DNA from: CAZDDI01 sp964504195 | GTDB taxonomy: Bacteria > Chloroflexota > Anaerolineae > B4-G1 > SLSP01 | DNA: 64,000 bases | Assembly: GCA_964504195.1 (NCBI GenBank) | Contig: CAZDDI010000006.1 | Location: forward strand, 1 to 64,000 | Direction of reading: 5' to 3' | In this document: piece after piece, positions 25,639-33,535 of the stretch | How positions within the stretch are numbered: the stretch's first letter is position 1 | How the letters are laid out: the number at the start of each line of letters is the position of its first letter | Made by a program: the position numbers and the translations under genes | The notes under the pieces: generated by a model | Told to the model about the DNA's origin: nothing | Database searches by the model: none | Seen by the model: the letters and a program-made list of their open reading frames with translations, nothing else

Positions 25639-25955
25639 TACCCCAGCCCCTCGCGGAGCGCTTTCAGCGTTGCCGGGCCAACGCCTGGCAACGCTAATAG
25701 CTCCTCATCACTCGCGCTCCGGAGTACATCTACGAGACATGGTTCAGGAGCGGCGATCTCAACACAAGCAATTTCATCGAGCAAGTCCGCAATCGCCTCA
25801 CGTTGTTTCATGGCGATCTCTGCGACCGTGCCCCTATGTCCCTGTGTGATTCCGAGCGGGAGATCCACCCCAAAGCGCGTTGCGATCTGCATCGCTGCTG
25901 CTACGATCCGCTTCTGTGCGCGATCATCCCGGGCTGCCATCACTGAAATCTTCAT
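25638..25955 (-). CDS. Small protein with C-terminal helix-hairpin-helix
   Basis: A 105-residue protein. The C-terminal LLALPGVGPATLKALREGL is a helix-hairpin-helix DNA-binding motif. The N-terminal part is helical (RDDRAQKRIVAAAMQIATRF). An HhH protein inside the capsid-connector interval is unusual. It may be the N-terminal connector module of head proteins with a Rho-N/HhH-like tail, or bind packaged DNA. Function not recognised. Confidence 0.65.
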   Translation of the reverse strand: MKISVMAARDDRAQKRIVAAAMQIATRFGVDLPLGITQGHRGTVAEIAMKQREAIADLLDEIACVEIAAPEPCLVDVLRSASDEELLALPGVGPATLKALREGLG

Positions 25956-25965
25956 GCGCTGCCCC

Positions 25966-27294
25966 CTAATTGGGCTGACCGATAATCAGCCAGTTTACCA
26001 GTGTCGGAGACACCGCTTGTGTTCCAGTGAGATCATACACAGTGAGCGTCACCGTGCTCGTACCCGTGATAACCTGCGCCATATCCAACGTACAGAACGC
26101 ATAGCTTGCACTTAACTCAGTCAACGTACACAGACCAGCCCAGGGAATGCCGGCAGAACTGGTGAAAACCACCGTCCCAGTAATCGTCAGCCGCCCACCA
26201 CCCAGCTGGAAACCAGGCAGCCCCACCCCCAACGGATAGAGATTGTTACTGCCATAGGTAACCTCTCCGCCGACATCGAGCGTGCCAGTGATGACCGCGT
26301 TATCGTTAATCTGCACATCACCGGTGCTGTTATAGTAAGCGTCACTATCAATGCTCAACGTGCTAATAGAATCAAAGTCAGCGTTTGCATTGACCTCCAT
26401 CGCACTCTGGAACTTAGCTGTACCCGTAACGACTAAACTCCCACCGATGGTAACATCACCGGTCGCCACAATGTTCACCACCCCCAGGTCGCCAGAAAGG
26501 GCCGCGTTGACAGCCGTGACGTCCCCAGAAAGCAGGGCATTAACGCCGGTGATGTCACCGGTCGCTACGATATTCACCACGCCCAGGTCTCCAGAGAGCG
26601 TCGCATTCACAGCAGTCACGTCTCCAGAAAGTAGCGCATTGACGCCCGTGATGTCACCAGTCGCTACGACGTTGACCACGTCCAGGTCGCCAGAGAACAC
26701 GCCATTTACGCCGGTGATATCGCCAGTCGCCACGATGTTCACCACACCCAGGTCGCCGGAAAGCGTGGCATTGACCGCAGTCACATCCCCAGAGAGCAGC
26801 GCGTTGACCCCGGTAATGTCACCAGTTGCTACGATATTCACCACGCCCAGGTCTCCAGAGAGCGTTGCATTGACGGCGGTCACATCTCCAGAGAGCAGCG
26901 CATTAACCGCAGTAACGTCGCCCGTCGCCACGATATTTACCACCCCCAAGTCGCCTGAAAGCGTCGCCCCGCCATCTTGCAGTAACACGCCATCAATCGT
27001 TACCCCAGTCGCGCTGGTGTACTCGTCTATCGTATCCACATAAAACACATCGCGCACCTCAGCATCCTGCTCGAAAATCCCGTAATCCGTGAGGAGAGTA
27101 CCGGGAAATCTGTGGCGCGCGCCGATAGGCGTCACTCCTTGTGTCACAGTGACATCTAACACTCCAAACCACAGCGTTATTAACGCTACGGCAAGGGCCA
27201 GGCTGGCCAGAATCAGGGCCGCGCGAGTCCCCTTATTGCTCTGGGCTGCCACGCGCACTTGTACCCACCCATCCTCATCGAATTGCATATTCAT
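25966..27294 (-). CDS. Membrane-anchored undecapeptide-repeat (beta-solenoid) protein
   Basis: A 442-residue protein. It has a short cytoplasmic N-terminus, one membrane helix (about residues 25-47), then from about residue 108 sixteen tandem 11-residue units of the form [ST]GDhxxVNxhh (for example SGDLGVVNIVA, TGDITGVNALL, SGDVTAVNATL). These are cycled mostly in a fixed three-unit order, so the DNA also repeats with 33-bp and 99-bp periods (26450-26975). A C-terminal domain of about 150 residues follows. The pattern predicts a beta-solenoid stalk. It follows the major capsid gene. A membrane anchor is unexpected for a virion protein, so it may be displayed on the lysogen surface or be a fibre. 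Confidence 0.8.
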   Translation of the reverse strand: MNMQFDEDGWVQVRVAAQSNKGTRAALILASLALAVALITLWFGVLDVTVTQGVTPIGARHRFPGTLLTDYGIFEQDAEVRDVFYVDTIDEYTSATGVTIDGVLLQDGGATLSGDLGVVNIVATGDVTAVNALLSGDVTAVNATLSGDLGVVNIVATGDITGVNALLSGDVTAVNATLSGDLGVVNIVATGDITGVNGVFSGDLDVVNVVATGDITGVNALLSGDVTAVNATLSGDLGVVNIVATGDITGVNALLSGDVTAVNAALSGDLGVVNIVATGDVTIGGSLVVTGTAKFQSAMEVNANADFDSISTLSIDSDAYYNSTGDVQINDNAVITGTLDVGGEVTYGSNNLYPLGVGLPGFQLGGGRLTITGTVVFTSSAGIPWAGLCTLTELSASYAFCTLDMAQVITGTSTVTLTVYDLTGTQAVSPTLVNWLIIGQPN

Positions 27295-27315
27295 ACCTCA
27301 CCTCCATGATGAGTT

Positions 27316-27335
27316 TGCTAGGGCGAGTGGGACTC
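27316..27335 (-). terminator. Hairpin between capsid and solenoid genes
   Basis: GGGCGAGT and ACTCGCCC form an 8-base stem 12 bases after the capsid stop codon. No T-tract follows. It could stabilise the abundant capsid mRNA or reduce readthrough. Confidence 0.5.
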
Positions 27336-27347
27336 GCCCCAGCTACA

Positions 27348-28433
27348 CTATACTGAAAGCGGCGCATCGTAACCGGTCGGAATGCCATACGCACCATTGC
27401 CGACCCGATACACCAGCGCTCCGATGCGATTGTTGATGCCCAACCCAGCGTAGCGGATCATCCGGGTCTCGTTGAGATTCCCATCTGTGCTGAACTGCTC
27501 CATGAAGAAACCTTGCAGTTCAGGCGCCGGATATTCGCGCATTTTCAGCACCGGCTCAGCCGCGCCGCGCGCGTGGGCCAACATGTAGTTCGAGGGGAGC
27601 GCTTTCCACTCCACGATCCAACACTTATCCACCTTGCCCAGGACCGCATCCCCAAAGCCGCGAATGGTGTCGTCGAATTGCCCAGGATTACCCTGGATGC
27701 GCGTCACACTGCCACCATACTGCAAATCAGGGTCGCCAACTTCCACAAACGCGGTCAATCCAGTAACGGTAGGCTTGAGATTTGTTGGGACGTACACTAC
27801 CACCGGATCAGCATTGCTCGGGTGCTCGATCAACTCATCATAGATGTCATCGAAGGGATTGTTGCTGTCATCAATGCTGGCTGCTTGCGCCAGATAGTGC
27901 GAATCCGTGCTGACCGCACCCCCACGTCGCAGATACGTCACTGCGTCGCCATTCGCCAGGGGTTGAATCGTCAGATTGCCGTGCTCCTCGTCCTCGTAGG
28001 TCCACGTCGCATTGTCTAGCAGCGCGGCCAGAATGTGCCGCCGCATCCAGTCCTTGTCCCGTCGCATAGATTCCAGCGTGCGCCGATTAGCCTCGGCCAC
28101 CGTCATCAGCGCCCGGCCCACGCGATTCGCCCCGAATGCCGTACCGCCTCCCTGGATCGGGAACGCCACATCGTAGTAGCCTTCCTCGCGCACCGGCAGC
28201 GGATTGCCATTTTCATCGAGGGGCTGGAGCGTGCCGCCGCCAGGCAGTTTCACACGCACCTGGTAATCAGTGGTGCGTTGCACCATCCCCATCATCAGCG
28301 CGTTAACCTGGCGATTGTACTCTGCCAGCGATGCCTGAATCATCCCATAGACCTCTGAGACGCCCACATTCTCAACGCGCTCGTCGGCCAGATGCGCATA
28401 TTGCACAAACCCATAAGCCAGTTCGTTAGCCAT
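27348..28433 (-). CDS. Major capsid protein
   Basis: A 362-residue HK97-fold-like capsid protein identified by size, context and sequence pattern: an N-terminal arm (AYGFVQYAHLADERV), QVNALMMGMV, a long helix-rich region RALMTVAEANRRTLESMRRD, and C-terminal strands (WIVEWKALPSNYMLAH). The start at 28433 follows GGAGGTATAGC. It is preceded by scaffold and cement genes in the standard order. No protease gene is obvious, so the scaffold may be removed without cleavage or by a noncanonical enzyme. Confidence 0.88.
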   Translation of the reverse strand: MANELAYGFVQYAHLADERVENVGVSEVYGMIQASLAEYNRQVNALMMGMVQRTTDYQVRVKLPGGGTLQPLDENGNPLPVREEGYYDVAFPIQGGGTAFGANRVGRALMTVAEANRRTLESMRRDKDWMRRHILAALLDNATWTYEDEEHGNLTIQPLANGDAVTYLRRGGAVSTDSHYLAQAASIDDSNNPFDDIYDELIEHPSNADPVVVYVPTNLKPTVTGLTAFVEVGDPDLQYGGSVTRIQGNPGQFDDTIRGFGDAVLGKVDKCWIVEWKALPSNYMLAHARGAAEPVLKMREYPAPELQGFFMEQFSTDGNLNETRMIRYAGLGINNRIGALVYRVGNGAYGIPTGYDAPLSV

Positions 28434-28443
28434 GCTATACCTC

Positions 28444-28851
28444 CTACAAATCCAAGCGGAGCAACTTGTCCGCTGTGGTATGTCCCCAGCCGGGCACAAC
28501 CGTGCCTACCACAATGCTACCGCCCGGATTGGCTGCATCAATCTTGCCTGCAGTGGCGCTCAAATACACCACGTCGCCAAAAGACAGCCCGGCCAGCGCA
28601 TCACCTAAATTCACAAGGCCCTTGCGCATGACGGTCACCGTAATACCTGCCTGGTTACCGTTGCGAATCGCCATGCCCACGAGCTGCGCCTGAACAGTAT
28701 GCACATCCTGATCTGCCAACTCGTACTTGCCGGTAGTGGCATCGTAGGCCACCATTTCACCGGCATCCACGGCCTCTTCAACCGGGCCAGTTTCTTGCTC
28801 CAGCACCTTCACCGCTGCTACATCAGTAGCCGTAATCGTCAAATCAGCCAT
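28444..28851 (-). CDS. Capsid decoration/cement protein (DUF2190-like)
   Basis: A 135-residue beta-rich protein with the general DUF2190/decorator pattern: an early VEEAVDAGEMVAYDATTGKYELAD segment, then GLVNLGDALAGLSFGDVVYLSATAGKI. It is placed between scaffold and major capsid genes, the usual site of cement proteins. It would trimerise on the capsid surface. It has a valid ribosome site. Confidence 0.8.
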   Translation of the reverse strand: MADLTITATDVAAVKVLEQETGPVEEAVDAGEMVAYDATTGKYELADQDVHTVQAQLVGMAIRNGNQAGITVTVMRKGLVNLGDALAGLSFGDVVYLSATAGKIDAANPGGSIVVGTVVPGWGHTTADKLLRLDL

Positions 28852-28876
28852 CTCTTAGATCCTTCCTTTGCTATTC

Positions 28877-29509
28877 TTAGAATCCACCCTGGCGCACATG
28901 CCAGGCGCGCGCTTTGCGCTCTTCGTCCGAAAGCTCCCCCTCACCGCGTTTCTTGGGCGTTTTTGGGGGGCCTTCAGCACCGCCATTCTTTGCCGTGAAT
29001 GCGTCTGCGTGCTCGCTCAGATAATGTAGCTGATCTACTGGATCCATTTTCTCCAGCAGCGGGCGCACAAAATCAGGCACCTCACTCGCCGCAGATTTCA
29101 CATACTCTTCCAGGGCCACCCGATAGCGCTCCAACTGCTCCTGAATCCCCTCTAACTGGGGTTCAATCGCATCTATCTGCGCCTTACGTTTGTCAGCCAA
29201 CTCCTGAAACTTTTGCTGCTCCGCGAGGCGCGCTTCCTCAGCCTGCCGCTCTGCTTGTTGGCGCGCTTCATCAGCCTCAGCCTTCAACTTCTCGCTTTGC
29301 CGTTTGAGCCGCTCAGCGATGATCTGATCAATCTTCGCCTGCTGCTCTGCGGTAAACGCGATCTCAGCACCGCCGCCCTCTCCATGTTTTTCAGCGACTT
29401 GCGCTTGCGCGCCATCTCTGGCGGGTGTGTCTCCCTGTAGCTGCGGTTTTTGCGGCTGCTCCGGCTGCTTCGCCGCCGCATCTGGTTGCTTATCGTCTTT
29501 CCCTGCCAT
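28877..29509 (-). CDS. Scaffolding protein
   Basis: A 210-residue, highly charged protein. The N-terminal half is Gln/Ala-rich and disordered, a central coiled coil follows (about residues 55-125, rich in Q, A, E and K), and the C-terminus is basic (PPKTPKKRGEGELSDEERKARAW). This composition and its position before cement and capsid genes are typical of DUF4355-like siphoviral scaffolds. It would direct procapsid assembly and then leave or be degraded. Confidence 0.85.
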   Translation of the reverse strand: MAGKDDKQPDAAAKQPEQPQKPQLQGDTPARDGAQAQVAEKHGEGGGAEIAFTAEQQAKIDQIIAERLKRQSEKLKAEADEARQQAERQAEEARLAEQQKFQELADKRKAQIDAIEPQLEGIQEQLERYRVALEEYVKSAASEVPDFVRPLLEKMDPVDQLHYLSEHADAFTAKNGGAEGPPKTPKKRGEGELSDEERKARAWHVRQGGF

Positions 29510-29552
29510 AATAACCTCCGTAAATTAACCGTTCCGTCGAACGTAAAAAACC

Positions 29553-29577
29553 TTCCGCTAATCACACTAAGCGGAAC
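29553..29577 (-). repeat. Dispersed prophage palindrome, copy 5 (with T-run)
   Basis: Minus strand: right after the TGA of the caspase-like gene, GTTCCGCTTAG-TGTG-ATTAGCGGAA, then GGTTTTTT. It separates the five-gene cassette from the scaffold/capsid genes and could act as an attenuator. Confidence 0.8.
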
Positions 29578-30063
29578 TCAACCGACCAACTCAAACGTAT
29601 CAATCCCGTCCACCACGCGCTCGATAGCCATCCCAGCGCGTAAGCGTCTTACCATAAGGTTGCCAGCAGTCCCCGCTTTACCCAGCGTAAACCGCTTATC
29701 GAAGGTCTCATCCCGGCTGGCAAACACTGCCGCTGCGCCGCGCTCTTTGAATGCCTGCGGAAACGGCGTCTTTGCCCCATAGCAACCCTCCAGGATCACG
29801 ACCGCCCCGGGGCGCATATCTGGGCCACCCGACACACCATGCACATCCAGCGCGGGTAACATCTCATCGCCCCACAACACCCCTTTGCCCGGCATGCCAT
29901 GCAACGCAATATAGATCAGGTCTGCATTTGCGAGCCGCGCATACGGGAACGACTCCGCATCCAATGGCGGCGAGGTGAACGGGCGCGTCACCACTCCCGC
30001 CAGCGCCAGACCCAACACGTTATTTATCAAACCCGATTTGTAACAGTACAGTAACGCCCGCAT
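29578..30063 (-). CDS. Caspase/CHAT-like protein (161 aa)
   Basis: A small caspase-fold protein. The catalytic His lies in LIYIALHGMPG (H55) and the Cys in VVILEGCYG (C94), followed by the clan CD-like hydrophobic strand FKERGAAAVFAS. The spacing and order (strand-HG, strand-C-x-G) fit the CHAT/peptidase C14 fold, in a minimal size without extra domains. It starts two bases after the upstream peptidase stop. It is the last gene of the five-gene cassette and ends in the palindrome at 29553. Both putative catalytic residues are intact. Substrate unknown; it could process capsid or host proteins. Confidence 0.68.
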   Translation of the reverse strand: MRALLYCYKSGLINNVLGLALAGVVTRPFTSPPLDAESFPYARLANADLIYIALHGMPGKGVLWGDEMLPALDVHGVSGGPDMRPGAVVILEGCYGAKTPFPQAFKERGAAAVFASRDETFDKRFTLGKAGTAGNLMVRRLRAGMAIERVVDGIDTFELVG

Positions 30064-30065
30064 AA

Positions 30066-31178
30066 CTACTCATCCTCTGCGAAATTTGACTGCCTGACCA
30101 AAACGATCGCTACCACCAGCAGCCCTATCACCACCCATAGCAACCGGGACTTCTGCGCACTATCCAACGCCAGCGGCCACCACGCTGCTGCGGGTGTCTG
30201 CGCTACCTCCACCCCCCGCCATGCCTGTAACGCCTGCGCCGAGTTCATGCCAAACGTCGCGCGCAAGGCACTCTCGAAATCCGCGCCAGCATCTATAGCC
30301 GCAAGGATCGCGGGCAACCCGCCAGTCGTGTTCGCGTGCAGCCAGTCTACCAACGAACCTGCCTGCGCATACCAATCGCGCATCTCCTCTGGGCTGGCAT
30401 ACGCGCGATACTGCAATGCGCGCCACTCCCAGGACTGCTGCGGCAGTTGTTGCCCTTGGCCGGTAGCCATCTCCGCAAAGCCCTCGGTGAACCACACCGG
30501 TAGCCGTGCGCGATACGGTTGCAACCACAGGTGCGCGAGCTCATGCGGTAGCACATAATCGAACAGATACGCGCTACTTCCTGCGCACGGCCAGGCCACA
30601 ATCACCCCCGTATCATGCGCTTGCCCACCGCTATTGCCGCAGATCTCCCCGCAGTAATCGAACTGCTGCGAGTAAATAACCACGCGCACTTGTCCCGGCA
30701 ACCCGCGTCCCAGCTCGCGCTGTAACGCTGCGCTATGCGCTGTCGTCGCAGCCAGCACCGCCTGCCCAAACGCTGCCGGCTGCCCATACCAGAGCACCAT
30801 CGCCATCGCGTTCTCCACCCGCTGCCAGTCACGCGCGCCCCAGGCCAGCACCTCCACCGTACTCTCCGGCGTGGCGAACATGGTCATGTCTACCCGCGTG
30901 CCTTCCCAGTAGTACCGTAACTCCGTGAACGGGGCAATTTCTGCCGTGTCGAAGCTCACGCTATACCCGGTGTGGCCCCGCGAGGGGCTGATTTCCCAAC
31001 TGCCCCCGCCCGGCCACGTCGCCGTGATGACCAACCGCGCGGCATACACATCCTCTAACAGCGCAAACTCGATTCGATCAGGATACGCGCGCGTCTGAGT
31101 TGCTGGCGTGTCGCTCGCAGCAGTCACCGGCAGACTCAGCAGCCAGCATAGCGCAACCAGGATGCAAACCCGCTTCAT
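30066..31178 (-). CDS. Membrane-anchored gluzincin (peptidase MA-like)
   Basis: A 370-residue secreted protein. It has a signal peptide (about residues 1-22 ending AAS), a beta-rich pro-region, and a zinc-peptidase domain with HELAHLW at 212-218. The third ligand or catalytic partner is probably Glu in FTEGFAE (232/236). This is the peptidase MA signature. A C-terminal membrane helix (VVIGLLVVAIVLV) anchors it, so the catalytic part faces outside. The ATG at 31178 is preferred because it overlaps the sigma-factor stop as ATGA. It lies between sigma factor and caspase-like genes. Confidence 0.8.
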   Translation of the reverse strand: MKRVCILVALCWLLSLPVTAASDTPATQTRAYPDRIEFALLEDVYAARLVITATWPGGGSWEISPSRGHTGYSVSFDTAEIAPFTELRYYWEGTRVDMTMFATPESTVEVLAWGARDWQRVENAMAMVLWYGQPAAFGQAVLAATTAHSAALQRELGRGLPGQVRVVIYSQQFDYCGEICGNSGGQAHDTGVIVAWPCAGSSAYLFDYVLPHELAHLWLQPYRARLPVWFTEGFAEMATGQGQQLPQQSWEWRALQYRAYASPEEMRDWYAQAGSLVDWLHANTTGGLPAILAAIDAGADFESALRATFGMNSAQALQAWRGVEVAQTPAAAWWPLALDSAQKSRLLWVVIGLLVVAIVLVRQSNFAEDE

Positions 31179-31630
31179 GCCGTCCACTCCCGTGCCAGCG
31201 CACCGATGGCACGCCGATAACGACTCTTCGCCGCTTCCAGCGAAATCCCCAACGTCTCAGCACACTCTGCGAACTGCAACTGGGCATAAAATCGCAACCA
31301 CAGAATCCGCGCATAATCTGGCGGCAAGTCGCGGAGGATAATGCGCAATGCAGCCATATCCTCACAGCCCATGATATCCAATGTTTCTGCGATGGCGTAG
31401 GGGAGCTCGCAATAGCCACGCTGCTGGCGATAGTAATCCGCGATCTTATGCCGCAGAATCGCCTGCACCCACGTTGCTGGGGCCGCTTCGCCGCGATAGC
31501 GCGCCGTGAGTGCCCCCAGCAACGCCTCCTGCACCAGGTCGTCAACCACGTCAGGCGGCACTTTGCGTGATGCATGGCGATAGAGACCGGGGAGCAGGTC
31601 AGGGTACTTGATAGTAGAGCAGCCGAACAT
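31175..31630 (-). CDS. ECF-type RNA polymerase sigma factor
   Basis: A 151-residue two-domain sigma-70 family protein. Region 2 includes DDLVQEALLGAL (30-41), W54 and HKIADYYRQQRG. Region 4 spans about 97-147 (LRDLPPDYARILWLRF ... AECAETLGISLEAAKSRYRR), a typical HTH. It lacks regions 1 and 3, as ECF sigmas do. Its start overlaps the preceding repeat-protein gene by 32 bases, and its stop overlaps the peptidase start as ATGA. An ECF sigma within the head gene block is unusual; no anti-sigma gene is recognised next to it, although the small membrane protein at 33119 could play that part. Confidence 0.85.
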   Translation of the reverse strand: MFGCSTIKYPDLLPGLYRHASRKVPPDVVDDLVQEALLGALTARYRGEAAPATWVQAILRHKIADYYRQQRGYCELPYAIAETLDIMGCEDMAALRIILRDLPPDYARILWLRFYAQLQFAECAETLGISLEAAKSRYRRAIGALAREWTA

Positions 31631-33122
31631 TCGTCAACACCCCTGTAATGGTGATTGGCGCGGTATAGGTGAACGTCATCCCATCCACAATCACCGGCCC
31701 ATCCAGCGTCAACCCCGCGCCGGAGGTCGTCATCCGCACCCCCCCCTTCGCACGGATGTTGAAACTATCCGCGGCGAGGCTTTCATAATCCGCGTCCGTC
31801 GAATCCGCCCACACCCACGCGCCCTTGTGCAGCGCACGTGCGCGCACCCCGGAGGCTGAACTGTACTCCCCGGAGGCCAGGTTCAGTTTACCGCTCAGGA
31901 TACTGCCGTATGCGCCAGAGACGGTGTTGGTGACGCCGCTCCCCACAAATCCGTGAATGGCTGTGACTGTGTTCGAGATGCCATTCACCACGCTGGCATA
32001 TTGCGCCGGCGCGCTGATCGTGTTTGAGATGCCATTCCCGACCAGGCTATACCCGGGTTGGCACGCCACCACCACGGCGGGCGTGATTGCGCTGTAAGCC
32101 GTGATGATCTCCGTGAACGTCATCACCTGCGCGTTCGCAATCGTGTTTCCAAAGCCGCCCAAAATCACATTCCAGGCGGTATTGCAGGTCGCTTGTTGTG
32201 TGGACGGGTTATACTGGCAGTAGGTGGAGCTGGGGCGAGTGTTGCCGTACAGCATCAGGTATGTAGTATCGTAAGACGTGAACACGCCCGGGACGGTTTG
32301 CACGTCTTTGTCAGCGATCGTGTTGTAGAAGCCGTTGCCGATCCAGTCCATGTACCCCGCGACCGCGTTGCGGTCGCCGTTGATGATGGCGCCATAGGTT
32401 GCCGAGCCGCCATTGATAGTGACCCGGTTGTAGTCCACATTTCCATCCAGGCAGGTATTTGTCGTGCCGAGCGTATTACAGTTCCCGCCGAGAATACCGC
32501 CGTATGACCCTAGCGAATGGATTTTGTTATACCATCCCGAGCCAATCAGCGAGTATTGCCCCGCTGCCTCGTTACTGGTGCCGCCGCCAACAATGCCCCC
32601 GTTGTAACTGCGATTGCCAGTCCCTGAGAGAATCCCCCCGTAACCCTGATAGGTACGATTCAGGCTCCCCCCGCCGATGAAGGAGTACCAGTTATCTACA
32701 CGATTGCCAACCCCTGAGCCAATGCCTGAGTAATCAGCATAGATTTTATTCTGTGCTCCCCCGCTGACCACAGAATAGTTTCCACTTACCAGGTTCACAC
32801 CTGAACCGGTTGAACCAACGGTCACAACTCCCCCACTGAGCACCGCTGACCCTGCGCCCGTCACGGAATTTCCCGTGTACCCGGCGATGATATTGGCACT
32901 AGCCGCGGCCCCACTCACGGTCAGCCCGCCGCCCGTCACCTGGGCGCGCACAGTTTGATCGCGCGTATCCCGGATGACTCCCGTCCCATACATATCCAGA
33001 TCGCCGCCGACCGTCACATTATCAAAGTAGTTGCCGCCGCTTTGAGCTTGCGCGGTCATCCCCCCCAGCGATACGCCCCATAGCAGCAGGGCTATCCCTA
33101 TCAACGCACTGATACGTTTCAC
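31599..33122 (-). CDS. Secreted YadA-head-like repeat protein
   Basis: A 507-residue protein with a signal peptide (to about residue 27, AQA). It has a long array of about 14-15-residue repeats resembling YadA/Hep_Hag head repeats, such as YSFIGGGSLNRTYQGY, GGILSGTGNRSYNGG and YSLIGSGWYNKI. A C-terminal region follows. Such repeats form trimeric left-handed beta rolls. No outer-membrane anchor is present at the C-terminus. It starts with GTG in a GTGA overlap with the upstream membrane-protein gene. It could be a secreted or virion-bound adhesin. Cargo of this kind is unusual within a head operon. Confidence 0.72.
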   Translation of the reverse strand: MKRISALIGIALLLWGVSLGGMTAQAQSGGNYFDNVTVGGDLDMYGTGVIRDTRDQTVRAQVTGGGLTVSGAAASANIIAGYTGNSVTGAGSAVLSGGVVTVGSTGSGVNLVSGNYSVVSGGAQNKIYADYSGIGSGVGNRVDNWYSFIGGGSLNRTYQGYGGILSGTGNRSYNGGIVGGGTSNEAAGQYSLIGSGWYNKIHSLGSYGGILGGNCNTLGTTNTCLDGNVDYNRVTINGGSATYGAIINGDRNAVAGYMDWIGNGFYNTIADKDVQTVPGVFTSYDTTYLMLYGNTRPSSTYCQYNPSTQQATCNTAWNVILGGFGNTIANAQVMTFTEIITAYSAITPAVVVACQPGYSLVGNGISNTISAPAQYASVVNGISNTVTAIHGFVGSGVTNTVSGAYGSILSGKLNLASGEYSSASGVRARALHKGAWVWADSTDADYESLAADSFNIRAKGGVRMTTSGAGLTLDGPVIVDGMTFTYTAPITITGVLTNVRLLYYQVP

Positions 33123-33535
33123 GGCGCACCCCCTACCATCGCTTCAATCTCCGCAATCACTGCTGGTCCCCACACCTGCCGGATAGCCTCTTGCAAAATC
33201 GCATACTGCTCAGGCGTAATCTCTGCCGACCGCCCCTCATTGAACAAGCCAATCATAAAAAATATCTCCGCCCGTTGCCCTTCAGGGGACTGCGGATTCA
33301 TCAATTGATACCACAGCGCATCCTGAATCACCCGGCGTACAGTTACCTGCTCTAGCCCGATCCCCTGAAGCGGATCTTCATATTGCAGGAACACCTGGCT
33401 CAAATTTACGCGCAGATCATCGCCGCTCTGCGCAATCTCCACATCCGTCGCAACCCACACCGCGACAGCCAACCCCAGTGCCGCGCACGCCAGCAGCAAG
33501 GCCGCCACTACTGCGATTTTCCACCTGGTCGTCAT
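33119..33535 (-). CDS. Single-pass membrane protein with helical outer domain
   Basis: A 138-residue protein with one N-terminal membrane helix (about residues 8-30). It then has a mostly helical extracytoplasmic domain (VTRRVIQDALWYQL-like, RSAEITPEQYAILQEAIRQ). The ATG at 33535 overlaps the upstream stop as TGATG; a GTG three bases earlier is also possible. It is the first gene of the five-gene cassette. No family recognised. Topology would allow it to act as a membrane partner of the sigma factor or of the secreted repeat protein. Confidence 0.68.
   Translation of the reverse strand: MTTRWKIAVVAALLLACAALGLAVAVWVATDVEIAQSGDDLRVNLSQVFLQYEDPLQGIGLEQVTVRRVIQDALWYQLMNPQSPEGQRAEIFFMIGLFNEGRSAEITPEQYAILQEAIRQVWGPAVIAEIEAMVGGAP

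Noticed and set aside
26450..26975. Regular 33-bp repeats that could suggest a CRISPR array
   Set aside because: The units are contiguous without spacers and keep an open reading frame; they encode the 11-residue protein repeats.
26351..27043. Plus-strand ORF of 230 codons with regular TSPES/TTPRSPE repeats
   Set aside because: It mirrors the 33-bp repeats of the real minus-strand solenoid gene. The regularity comes from that gene, which has a ribosome site and a membrane helix.
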